A stretch of DNA of 39,180 bases, taken from contig JAAFHY010000022.1 of assembly GCA_013298505.1 (NCBI GenBank), positions 1 to 39,180 on the forward strand, given 5' to 3'. Position 1 is the stretch's first letter; each line of letters opens with the position of its first letter. The position numbers and the translations under genes were made by a program. This document shows, piece after piece, positions 8,811-15,465 of this stretch. The stretch comes from Cytophagales bacterium (GTDB lineage: Bacteria > Bacteroidota > Bacteroidia > Cytophagales > Cyclobacteriaceae). The notes beneath the pieces were generated by a model. That model was not told the origin of the DNA. It saw only the letters and a program-made list of their open reading frames with translations, and made no database searches.

Positions 8811-9227
8811 ATGGAATCGCAATCTTGGTTGCAAAAAACAAAAACAGTTATGCTAAAATGGATTAAACGAATTGTGCTTGTTGCCGTAGTCGGAGCGGTA
8901 GCTCTTTTTTGCTTTTCGTATTGGGGCACTTACTCTGAAGGAATACGATCGGGTATGGTGGTGAAGATCAGTAAGAAAGGTTGGGTTTTTAAAACCTACG
9001 AAGGTCAATTGAATTTGCAGACATTTGGCGCTAACAAATCTCCAAATATTGTATCTGAGTCTTTTGAGTTCTCGGTGGAGGCTGACAAAGCCGATGTGAT
9101 CAAACTTTTGGAGGAAGCTTCGTTGAGTGGCGAGCGAGTGAGTTTGAAATACGAAGAACGTTTAGCCAAATTTTTTTGGCGTGGAGATACTAAGTATTTC
9201 GTAACGGAAGTAGAACGGCTGAAATAG
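8811..9227 (+). CDS. Conserved hypothetical protein with one N-terminal membrane anchor
   Basis: This 138-residue protein has a basic N-terminus and one membrane segment (IVLVAVVGAVALFCFSYWG, about residues 21-40), then a soluble domain of about 95 residues outside the membrane. The motif YSEGIRSGMVVKISKKGWVFKTYEGQL is well conserved in small Bacteroidetes proteins that databases sometimes mislabel as 6-phosphogluconate dehydrogenase. No catalytic motif is visible. It begins four bases after lgt. The ATG at 8811 gives a long polar start; the internal ATG at 8850 (MLKWIKR) is an equally plausible start. The function is unknown. Confidence 0.75.
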   Translation: MESQSWLQKTKTVMLKWIKRIVLVAVVGAVALFCFSYWGTYSEGIRSGMVVKISKKGWVFKTYEGQLNLQTFGANKSPNIVSESFEFSVEADKADVIKLLEEASLSGERVSLKYEERLAKFFWRGDTKYFVTEVERLK

Positions 9228-9252
9228 TAAGTGTCGGGTTAAAAGAATTTAT

Positions 9253-10314
9253 ATGAAGAATGCATCGCTGATTGTAGTGTACGGTTCTTACGGCTACACG
9301 GGTAAATTAATTGTTAGTCTTTGCAAGACAAAAAATCTGGATGTGGTGCTTGCTGGGCGCAACGATGCATTACTCAAATTGCAAAGTGAACAATCTGGCT
9401 ATCCGTATCAAGTGGTAGAAAGCGATGACGTAGAAGGGTTGAAAAAGTTATTGACACCTGCCGCGTTGGTAATCCATTGTGGGGGTCCATTTCGCTATAC
9501 AGCAAAAACAATGAGTGAAGCCTGTATTGCTACAAGAACACACTACACTGACATCACCGGAGAATACCAGGTATTTGAATCGTTGCCAGAGCTCGATCAG
9601 AAAGCCAAAGCAATCAACATCATGGTAATGCCAGGTACAGGTTTCGATGTGGTTCCCTCAGATTGTTTGGCATTGCATTTAAAAAACAGGTTGCCTTCGG
9701 CCACGCATTTGCAATTGGCATTTACCATGAGCAAGGGAGGTCTTTCGCGAGGAACTTCAAAGAGTATGACCGAAGGATTGGGATATGGAGGCCTTATTCG
9801 TAAAGACGGAAAACTCACCTACTGTGCACTGGGTTCCAAAACAATGGAGATTGACTTTGGATCGTTCAAGTCTAAGACACTGTGCATTCCGTGGGGCGAT
9901 ATCTCTACAGCGTGGCGAAGCACGGGTATACCTAACATCGAAGTGTATACCGGTGCGACTGAGAGCATGATTGCCAACGCAAAAAGAAGCAATTACTTCA
10001 ATTGGTTGCTGCGCATGCGTTGGGTGAAGAATTATATGCTCAAGCAAATTGACAAAAAGCAGGCTGGCCCCAGCGATGAGAAAAGAGAAAGCGGTAGAAG
10101 CTTCTTGTGGGGCAAAGTGTGGGATGCCTCGGGTAACGAATGTGTGAGTAGATTGGAAACGCTTAGTGGTTATTCCCTTACAGCACATACTGCTGTTTTA
10201 ATTGCCGAGAAAATATTGGCTGGAAATTTCAAACCCGGCTACCAAACTCCGGCTATGGCCTATGGAGCAGATTTAATTATGGAAATAAAAACTACCAAAC
10301 GCACTGATATTTAG
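9253..10314 (+). CDS. Saccharopine dehydrogenase-like (trans-acting enoyl reductase type) NAD(P)-dependent reductase
   Basis: This 353-residue protein starts with a Rossmann fold (VVYGSYGYTGKLIV) and continues with the family segments VIHCGGPFRYTAKTMSEAC, HYTDITGEYQVFE and MPGTGFDVVPSDCLALHL. These match the saccharopine dehydrogenase NADP-binding family, whose bacterial members include the trans-acting enoyl reductases of lipid synthesis. The exact substrate is unknown. The C-terminal segment FKPGYQTPAMAYGADLI looks native to the family. Its last residues (GADLIMEIKTTKRT) occur again at the end of the ABC exporter at 16050; see findings. The gene marks the left border of the accessory island. 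Confidence 0.82.
   Translation: MKNASLIVVYGSYGYTGKLIVSLCKTKNLDVVLAGRNDALLKLQSEQSGYPYQVVESDDVEGLKKLLTPAALVIHCGGPFRYTAKTMSEACIATRTHYTDITGEYQVFESLPELDQKAKAINIMVMPGTGFDVVPSDCLALHLKNRLPSATHLQLAFTMSKGGLSRGTSKSMTEGLGYGGLIRKDGKLTYCALGSKTMEIDFGSFKSKTLCIPWGDISTAWRSTGIPNIEVYTGATESMIANAKRSNYFNWLLRMRWVKNYMLKQIDKKQAGPSDEKRESGRSFLWGKVWDASGNECVSRLETLSGYSLTAHTAVLIAEKILAGNFKPGYQTPAMAYGADLIMEIKTTKRTDI
10262..10314 (+). repeat. Left copy of a 3'-end duplication (candidate attachment/junction site)
   Basis: The last codons of the reductase gene encode GADLIMEIKTTKRT. The same peptide with one change is encoded at 15999-16052. Over about 58 bases I count 42 identities, and within the shared peptide nearly all differences fall in third codon positions. 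The two copies bracket the 5.7 kb accessory island. Confidence 0.55.
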
Positions 10315-10490
10315 CGCGAACCCGATACTAAGAGTTTTCCAAGCTCTTCTTTTTCCAGCATCACTTTTGGGGCTTTCTGTAACTTAACAGGACGTTTTTA
10401 GTGCGCTAACGGAGGTTATTGTGCGTTGTTAGATGAGCTGTTGTAATAATTGCTCGATCTGATTTTTGATTTACTGTGTTAGGATTAATG
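10315..10490 (-). other. Intergenic segment with no recognised gene
   Basis: The segment holds no convincing gene. A short minus-strand open stretch of about 27 codons (around 10312-10395, peptide containing VMLEKEELGKLLVSGSR) ends at the reductase's stop region. It has no start codon and could be a gene remnant or chance. Confidence 0.3.
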
Positions 10491-10721
10491 TCATTTTCCT
10501 TCGTGCCAAAGTGTATCAGCGCTTAAATCAATCTGTTGACCTTGCCACTCAATATAGTAGCTTCGATTGATCACCTGATTGAAAATACTTGGAGTTTTTA
10601 AGATCGAAAAAACAGGAAACTTAAAATAGGGTTTCATATCTACTATTTTTTCAATGCCATCTTCAAATTTCAACTTTAGTTGAAAATCTTCGATGGCAGA
10701 CAACGAAATAATCTTTCTCAT
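10491..10721 (-). CDS. DUF2442 domain protein
   Basis: This 76-residue protein has the compact DUF2442 pattern: a variable N-terminal strand, KLKFEDGIEKIVDMKPYF, then LKTPSIFNQVINRSYYIEWQGQQIDLSADTLW. Such proteins often stand next to DUF4160 or other toxin-antitoxin-like genes and are thought to act as antitoxin-like partners, though this is not well proven. Here a 34-base gap separates it from a truncated PIN-domain remnant upstream on the same strand, so its original partner may be that broken toxin. Length is normal and the ATG at 10721 fits. Confidence 0.75.
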   Translation of the reverse strand: MRKIISLSAIEDFQLKLKFEDGIEKIVDMKPYFKFPVFSILKTPSIFNQVINRSYYIEWQGQQIDLSADTLWHEGK

Positions 10722-10755
10722 TTATTCTTGTTTCCCATCCGCACGTAAAGGCAAC

Positions 10756-10932
10756 TCAAATCAATTGGATGCCTGGAATGAAACTGAAGTGTTTTTTATT
10801 GATTGTATAGATGGGGAGTTCATAATACAGTGCCGTTGCCGCAATAAGGGTATCTGCAATGCCCGGCCTATGGCTCAAAGAGTAAGAAGAGAAAAGTTCT
10901 AAAAACATAGCATTGATACCTTCATTGATTAT
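10756..10932 (-). pseudogene. VapC-like PIN-domain toxin remnant (C-terminal part only)
   Basis: The minus-strand frame between a TAG at 10933-10935 and a TGA at 10756-10758 encodes the last 58 residues of a PIN-domain ribonuclease. It contains LFSSYSLSHRPGIADTLIAA followed by TALYYELPIYTINKKHFSFI. The motif GIADTLIAATAL holds the conserved third PIN acidic residue (Asp), and TINKKHF matches the T-x-N-x-x-F motif. The N-terminal half, with the first acidic residue (DTN/S), is missing. The frame ends where the bacteriocin-like reading frame on the other strand begins, so the break is probably a recombination junction. As it stands it cannot encode an active toxin. Confidence 0.75.
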
Positions 10933-10938
10933 CTAAAC

Positions 10939-11106
10939 ATTGAAAAATTTGGTTTAACAAATCTATCCCACGAGGAATTGGTACAATTTTCTGGTGGTTG
11001 GGCTTGGTTAAACGCTATCGCTGATGGAATAGGATACGCTATCGGATTTACAGCTCACGCTGTAATTGACGCATTTCTAATTCTAACTGGTAATAATCCA
11101 CACTAA
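10939..11106 (+). CDS. Double-glycine leader bacteriocin-like precursor peptide; no canonical start codon
   Basis: Reading from ATT at 10939, the frame gives 55 residues: a 20-residue leader (IEKFGLTNLSHEELVQFSGG) and a 35-residue mature part that starts WAWLNAIADGIGYAIGF and ends LTGNNPH. The LSxEEL...GG pattern is the classic double-glycine leader cut by C39 peptidases. The mature part is hydrophobic and glycine/alanine-rich and has a GxxxG motif (GYAIG), as in class IIb two-peptide bacteriocins. No ATG, GTG or TTG lies in frame between the upstream stop (10900-10902) and the leader; ATT would be a rare start, or the 5' end has been lost. The downstream genes (CPBP protease, HlyD adaptor, C39 exporter) fit its processing and secretion. 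It ends just before a terminator. Confidence 0.68.
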   Translation: MEKFGLTNLSHEELVQFSGGWAWLNAIADGIGYAIGFTAHAVIDAFLILTGNNPH

Positions 11107-11117
11107 AATCATAAATT

Positions 11118-11150
11118 AAGAGGCTGTAACAAAGGGGACAGCCTCTTATT
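11118..11150 (+). terminator. Intrinsic terminator after the bacteriocin-like gene
   Basis: A perfect 10-base stem (AAGAGGCTGT at 11118-11127 and its complement at 11138-11147) with a 10-base loop is followed by TT. It lies 11 bases after the stop at 11106. A terminator here supports the view that the upstream frame is, or was, a transcribed gene. Confidence 0.75.
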
Positions 11151-11178
11151 GCGTTTATATTTCAAATAGTCAGGTTAA

Positions 11179-11883
11179 ATGATTCATGATTTAGTAAACA
11201 AGAATTCTTTTCACATTAAGCTGAGCCTTCTTATTCGTTGCTTTTTTTTAGCATTGTTAATTAAAATAGGGGCTAGCATTGTAATTATTTTGGCAGAGTC
11301 ATTTATTTTCAATGGCTCAATTCCGCTATACAGAAATCAAATACAGCTTTCTGAACAATACGGCTTATATTTCTCAATAGTACTATTAGTATTCATATTT
11401 CCGATACTGGAAGAGTTTGGCTTTAGAGGATGGTTTTCAGAAAACAGGTTGTTGACATCAATTTCATTAACAATTTCCTTTTTTTATTTTCTACACATAA
11501 TAATTAATATTATACTTAACAAGGTCGTTTTAATTGACAGTGCATATCGTTTTGCATTTATCTTCTCAATTCTTCCATTTGCATTTTATTTTTTTTATCG
11601 AAACTTTTCAATAATTAGAACGGCAATTGTTCTTAGGCATTCTAAGTTGATTATTGTTTCAATTACTTTATTTAGTTGTGTTCATTTATTCAATTTCCCT
11701 ATAACCACTGTTAACGTAGAAACAGTACTTGCAATGATAATCATATTACTACCGTACCCATTCTCTGGATTTATCTATACCTACGTTAGAATAAGAAATG
11801 GTCTAGCATGGTCAATTGCACTTCATATTCTGAATAACTCGTTCATTCTGATTCCTGTGCTCTTGTTGGGGAAAAAAATATAG
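11179..11883 (+). CDS. CPBP-family intramembrane glutamic endopeptidase
   Basis: This 234-residue protein is almost entirely hydrophobic, with six to eight membrane segments. The CPBP (Abi) motifs are present: EExxxR as EEFGFR near residue 78, a conserved His in FSCVHLFNF, and HxxxN as HILNN near the C-terminus. The family includes Rce1-type membrane proteases. In bacteriocin loci such proteins serve in self-immunity or peptide maturation. Here it lies between a double-glycine peptide and an HlyD adaptor, which suggests that kind of role. The gene is clearly AT-rich compared with the housekeeping genes around the island. A possible promoter box (TATATTTC, one mismatch) lies about 20 bases before the ATG. 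Confidence 0.85.
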   Translation: MIHDLVNKNSFHIKLSLLIRCFFLALLIKIGASIVIILAESFIFNGSIPLYRNQIQLSEQYGLYFSIVLLVFIFPILEEFGFRGWFSENRLLTSISLTISFFYFLHIIINIILNKVVLIDSAYRFAFIFSILPFAFYFFYRNFSIIRTAIVLRHSKLIIVSITLFSCVHLFNFPITTVNVETVLAMIIILLPYPFSGFIYTYVRIRNGLAWSIALHILNNSFILIPVLLLGKKI

Positions 11884-11943
11884 GTTCATTCATTGATTCG
11901 GGGCCAAACCCTAGCAAAATACTATAAGGTTATTTCATTAAAA

Positions 11944-13056
11944 ATGTTCTCCCAAAACACCTATTTTCCCACCTACACCCGCACGACCATTATTTACATA
12001 AGCTGCATTATGTTCGTCTTCGTAGGTATTGCAGCACTTCCTTATTTAAAAACAGATGTTAGCGTACACTCATCCGCACTCATCCGCCCCGCCACCGAAA
12101 TAAGTACTTTTAATTCAAACGTAAACGGTAGAATTAGATTTGTAAACGTTGAGGAAAACCAAAAAGTGAGAAAAAATCAAACGTTATTTATTATCTCAGA
12201 TGAAGTGAATGATGAGAAAATTAAAATCTATCATGCTAAAATTAATGAGCTAAACTTTATTATTTCCGATCTCAAGGTATTAACCAATTTAGGATCGTCT
12301 CTCGCTAAATTGCAAACAAACCTGTATAAACAAGACTTTCTTAATTACAAACAGAAGTATCTTCAATTTTCCACTCGATTCGAAAAAGTTAAAACCGAAT
12401 TTAATAGGAGTAAAATTTTGCATGATCAATCTGTTATTGCGAATGCTGAATTTGAAAATAGTCAATTTGAGCTTGAAAAATCAAAAAACGATTTGGAAGC
12501 TTTTACCCAAGGCCAACTTGCTCAATGGCAGCTTGATTTACATTCTCATACAGAAGAATTAGATGATTATAAATCACAACTCTTACTACTTGAAAGCGAA
12601 AGGGGAACCCATACTGTAAAAGCCCCTGTTAGCGGCACGGTGCAAAATTTAACTGGCGTGTACGTGGGCAGCAATGTGTTTGCCAATCAAGAGCTGGGGC
12701 AGATCTCGCCCGATACAAGCATGCTTGTGATTGCTTACGTGCAGCCCAACGATATCGGCTTTATTAAAAAAGACATGAACGTACGCCTACAAGTAGATGC
12801 CTTCAACTACAACCAATGGGGCCACGCCAAGGGCGTGGTAATAGCCGTGCCGCAAGACATCAAGATAATCGACAACAAGCCAGTGTTTGAAGTGCGCTGC
12901 TCATTGGATAAAGACTTCTTGCAATTGAAAAGTGGCTATAAAGGCTTTTTGAAAAAAGGAATGACACTACAAGCGAGGTTTATAGTTACCGAGCGTAACC
13001 TCTGGCAGTTACTGTATGATAAGGTGGATGATTGGGTTAATCCAAACTTAAAGTAA
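11944..13056 (+). CDS. HlyD-family secretion adaptor (membrane fusion protein)
   Basis: The protein is 370 residues from the ATG at 11944; an upstream TTG at 11893 is less likely. It has one N-terminal membrane segment (IIYISCIMFVFVGIAALPYL), a first lipoyl half (STFNSNVNGRIRFVNVEENQKVRKNQTLF), a coiled-coil hairpin of about 140 residues rich in Lys, Glu, Asn and Leu, a second lipoyl half (VKAPVSGTVQNLTGVYVGSNVF) and a C-terminal beta-barrel. HlyD-type adaptors bridge an inner-membrane ABC exporter and the outer membrane, so it likely partners the C39 exporter at 13843-16052. By hand count the coiled-coil part (12121-12600) is about 30% GC, the part after it about 46% and the start about 42%, which hints at a mosaic origin. 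Confidence 0.88.
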   Translation: MFSQNTYFPTYTRTTIIYISCIMFVFVGIAALPYLKTDVSVHSSALIRPATEISTFNSNVNGRIRFVNVEENQKVRKNQTLFIISDEVNDEKIKIYHAKINELNFIISDLKVLTNLGSSLAKLQTNLYKQDFLNYKQKYLQFSTRFEKVKTEFNRSKILHDQSVIANAEFENSQFELEKSKNDLEAFTQGQLAQWQLDLHSHTEELDDYKSQLLLLESERGTHTVKAPVSGTVQNLTGVYVGSNVFANQELGQISPDTSMLVIAYVQPNDIGFIKKDMNVRLQVDAFNYNQWGHAKGVVIAVPQDIKIIDNKPVFEVRCSLDKDFLQLKSGYKGFLKKGMTLQARFIVTERNLWQLLYDKVDDWVNPNLK

Positions 13057-13065
13057 ATATTGAAA

Positions 13066-13102
13066 CTCCTCCCCTCTCTTCCGGAGAGGGGATGGGGGTG
13101 AG
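13066..13102. repeat. C/G-rich hairpin repeat of the CTCCCCTCTC...GAGAGGGG type
   Basis: CCCCTCTC (13071-13078) pairs perfectly with GAGAGGGG (13084-13091) around a five-base loop, and is followed by ATGGGGGTGAG. Sequences of this form are widespread interspersed repeats in Bacteroidetes genomes. It lies 10 bases after the hlyD stop and just before the convergent PIN gene, and could also act as a terminator for both. Confidence 0.6.
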
Positions 13103-13110
13103 CTCAAAAA

Positions 13111-13524
13111 TTAAAGAGCCTTGATAAAAGAACGAAACTCAGCGATAGAAAGGATGGGTATACCCCGAAAGGGGTTCAATACTTTTAAGTCAGCATCGCC
13201 ACTGATGAGACAATCTGCTTTAGCCTCGAAGGCAAGCCGCAAAAAGATCACATCTCTAAAATCGCGGCATATAATGAGGTCAGTCGTTTCTGTTTCAATA
13301 TGCATGGCCTTATCCAAAATGCTTTCTAAGATTTTCAATCGTTCGTTCAAAGGAAGGTACTTGTTGAACTTATCGCGTTGGATGACACTGAATAGTTCGG
13401 TTTTTGTTTCAGTACTGAAAACAATGATGCCCTTTTGTAAGGCAATGTTCACTACCTGCATGACAGCTCCATTTGGTTTTAAAATGGCACTTACGAGCGT
13501 ATTGGTGTCGAACACGAATCGCAT
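13111..13524 (-). CDS. PIN-domain toxin of a toxin-antitoxin pair (PIN_3/COG1569 type)
   Basis: The protein is 137 residues from the ATG at 13524; a TTG one codon upstream is not needed. It starts MRFVFDTNTLVSAIL, giving the first PIN acidic residue (DTN), then has ELFSVIQRDKF, and CRDFRDVIFLRLAFEAKADC with GDADL, which hold the other conserved acidic residues. This arrangement is typical of the putative toxin family with metal-dependent RNase activity. The gene starts six bases after the stop of a small upstream gene on the same strand, its probable antitoxin. The pair lies between the adaptor and exporter genes of the bacteriocin locus on the opposite strand. All active-site acids appear present. 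Confidence 0.85.
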   Translation of the reverse strand: MRFVFDTNTLVSAILKPNGAVMQVVNIALQKGIIVFSTETKTELFSVIQRDKFNKYLPLNERLKILESILDKAMHIETETTDLIICRDFRDVIFLRLAFEAKADCLISGDADLKVLNPFRGIPILSIAEFRSFIKAL

Positions 13525-13530
13525 CAATTG

Positions 13531-13776
13531 CTACTTGTTCAAAAAGGCTTCAAACACATCCCTATCTAATCTGGTCAATCTGCTAATGGTTTCAGAGGCC
13601 ACACCTTTTTCTGCCAGTGAAATGGCCAGTTCTAATTGGTCAGTGCCAGTAGGGTACAGTTCCCCACTCAGCAAAGCAGACAGCGCACCCGATGTTAGTA
13701 TTTTCTGCGCATCAACAGGAAGTGTTTGCCACATCATAGCGGCATCATCTTCTATTTGTATGGTAAGGGTTTTCAT
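13531..13776 (-). CDS. Probable antitoxin partner of the PIN toxin
   Basis: This 81-residue protein starts at the ATG at 13776 (MKTLTIQIEDDAAMMWQTL). It opens with a short beta strand and then is mostly helical (SALLSGELYPTGTDQLELAI, then a stretch with SRLTRLDRDVFEAFLNK). I do not match it to a named domain, but a small protein of this size directly upstream of a PIN_3 toxin, with six bases between, is the usual antitoxin arrangement. The C-terminus ASETISRLTRLDRDVFEAF resembles the short helical targeting tail of such antitoxins. A promoter box lies 17 bases before the ATG. A longer frame reaching back to 14088 overlaps the divergent exporter gene and is not supported. Confidence 0.75.
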   Translation of the reverse strand: MKTLTIQIEDDAAMMWQTLPVDAQKILTSGALSALLSGELYPTGTDQLELAISLAEKGVASETISRLTRLDRDVFEAFLNK

Positions 13777-13793
13777 GGCTGATTTTGTTAAAC

Positions 13794-13801
13794 CAAAGAT
13801 A
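13794..13801 (-). promoter_or_regulatory. Bacteroidetes -7 element for the toxin-antitoxin pair
   Basis: On the minus strand the bases read TATCTTTG, a match to TAnnTTTG, 17 bases upstream of the antitoxin ATG. It lies in the 66-base divergent region shared with the C39 exporter gene. Confidence 0.45.
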
Positions 13802-13842
13802 GGTATTGTTTTGGACTGATAAATAATGAGAAGGTTGATTGT

Positions 13843-14217
13843 ATGAAGATCCCAAAAATAAAACAACGCGACATTACCGATTGTGGGGCAGCTTGTCTTG
13901 CATCCATTGCCGCGCATTACGAGTTGCAGTTGCCTGTTGCGCGCATCCGCCAGTTGGCATCTACAGATAAAAAGGGGACAAACGTATTGGGCATGATCGA
14001 GGCCGCAGAGAAGCTCGGCTTCCAGGCCAAAGGCGTGAAGGGGCCTTTTGAAAGTTTGTTTAAAATACCAAAGCCCGCCATTGCGCACGTCATCATCAAA
14101 GAAGTGCTACAACATTATGTTGTCATCTACGATGCTACACCAAAATATATTGAGGTGATGGATTCGGGCGATGGCCAAGTACACCGCCACCCGCATGAAG
14201 AATTTAAAAAAATATAG
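13843..14217 (+). pseudogene. C39 peptidase domain of a bacteriocin-processing ABC exporter (fragment 1, cut by a nonsense codon)
   Basis: This 124-residue piece is a complete C39 cysteine-peptidase domain. The catalytic Cys is in RDITDCGAACLASIAAHY (about residue 14), the His in LQHYVVIYDA and the Asp in VMDSGDG. In exporters of this type the domain removes the double-glycine leader of bacteriocin precursors on the cytoplasmic side. The frame ends at TAG (14215-14217) after EEFKKI, but the same frame stays open immediately after it (TGVLILLLPSE). Family members normally have Trp at this place (for example FxxIWTGVLLLL), so TGG to TAG is a one-base nonsense change. The free domain might still fold and cut, but it is no longer joined to the transporter. 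Confidence 0.85.
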
Positions 14218-14226
14218 ACGGGTGTT

Positions 14227-15465
14227 TTGATCCTGCTCTTGCCAAGCGAGACTTTCCAAAAGGGCGATAAAAAGGAAGCAATGTCCACACGCTTTTGGCG
14301 GTTAGTGCAGCCGCACAAGAGTATCATGGTGCAAGCATTGTTCGGTGCATTGGTCTATACCATTATCGGCCTTTCTACATCCATCTACGTGCAAAAGATT
14401 GTAGACTATGTATTGGTAGATGGCAACCGAAACCTGTTGAACTTGATGAGCATTGCCATGGTGTTGCTATTACTGATGTCGATTTTTATTGGGTACACCA
14501 AAAGCTTGTTCACCGTGCAAACGGGGCAGATGATTGACTCGCGATTGATACTCGGTTACTACAAACACTTGCTCAAGTTGCCACAACAATTTTTTGATAC
14601 AATGCGCGTGGGCGAAATTCTATCACGTATCAACGATGCGGTAAAGATCAGGGCGTTCATCAACGATGTATCCATCAATTTGGCCGTTAACTTTTTCATG
14701 ATCGTGTTCTCTTTCGCGCTCATGTTCACTTATTATTGGAAATTGGCCGTGGTGATCTTGTTGGTGATACCGTTCTATTCCATCATCTACTACATCACCA
14801 ATCGGCTGAACAAAAAAGCCGAGCGCAAATTGATGGAGAACGCTGCTGAATTAGAATCGCAATTAGTGGAGTCTCTTAATTCGGTAAGTACGATCAAAAG
14901 CTTTGGGCTGGAGCAACATGCCAACTTAAAAACGGAAGACAAGTTCTACAATTTGTTGCAAACCGTTTATAAATCAGGATTAAACAATCTGTTTTCTAAT
15001 TTCTCCACTGAATTTATTTCAAAACTGTTCACCATCATTTTGCTTTGGGTGGGCGCAGGCTTTGTGTTGGATAACGAGATTACCCCAGGCGAACTTTTGT
15101 CATTTTACGCATTGATTGGTTATTTCACGGGCCCTGTGAGTGGTTTGATAGGCATGAATAAAACCATCCAAAATGCGATGATAGCAGCAGACCGTTTGTT
15201 TGAGATCATGGACTTAGAGCGGGAGAGCGATGAGAACAAAGTAACGCTGACCCGCGAAATGGTGGGCGATATCGAATTCAAGAACGTGGCTTTCCGCTAT
15301 GGAACAAGAGTGATTGTCTTCCAAGATTTCAACCTCATCGTGCCCAAAGGAAAAGTAACAGCATTGGTTGGAGAAGTGGCTCGGGAAAATCTACGCTCAT
15401 CAATATTTTACAAAATTTATATCCAATACTTTCGGGGGGCATCCGATTGGGCGATTACGATTTAA
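14227..15465 (+). pseudogene. Transmembrane domain and start of the nucleotide-binding domain of the C39 ABC exporter (fragment 2)
   Basis: This frame continues fragment 1 after its stop. It contains the ABC type I transmembrane domain with about six membrane segments (for example LFGALVYTIIGLSTSIYVQK and LAVVILLVIPFYSIIYYI). The beginning of the nucleotide-binding domain follows (IEFKNVAFRYGTRVIVFQDF). At 15371-15376 the expected Walker A GESGSGKST is disrupted: the bases read GAGAAGTGG where GAGAAAGTGG would restore it. One A is missing, so the frame shifts by one and the true sequence continues in the next frame. The first ATG after the nonsense codon is at 14281. Without the rest of the ATPase this piece cannot work as a transporter. 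Confidence 0.85.

Noticed and set aside
9757-10188. 143-residue minus-strand frame inside the reductase gene
   Set aside because: It is a shadow of a well-supported gene, with a low-complexity, cysteine- and histidine-rich translation unlike any domain.
10315-10400. Minus-strand tail peptide containing VMLEKEELGKLLVSGSR as a gene remnant
   Set aside because: It has only about 27 codons, no start and no recognisable family; chance cannot be excluded.
10693-10902. Plus-strand 69-residue frame
   Set aside because: It is the antisense of the PIN-domain remnant and the DUF2442 start; the peptide has no family likeness.
13121-13819. 232-residue plus-strand frame
   Set aside because: It is antisense to the toxin and antitoxin genes, serine-rich and without motifs.
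13531-14088. Long 185-residue minus-strand frame
   Set aside because: Only the last 81 residues look like a protein; the N-terminal half is antisense to the C39 peptidase domain. The ATG at 13776 with its own promoter box is preferred.
14295-14537. 80-residue plus-strand frame inside the exporter
   Set aside because: It overlaps the membrane domain in another frame and has no features of a real gene.
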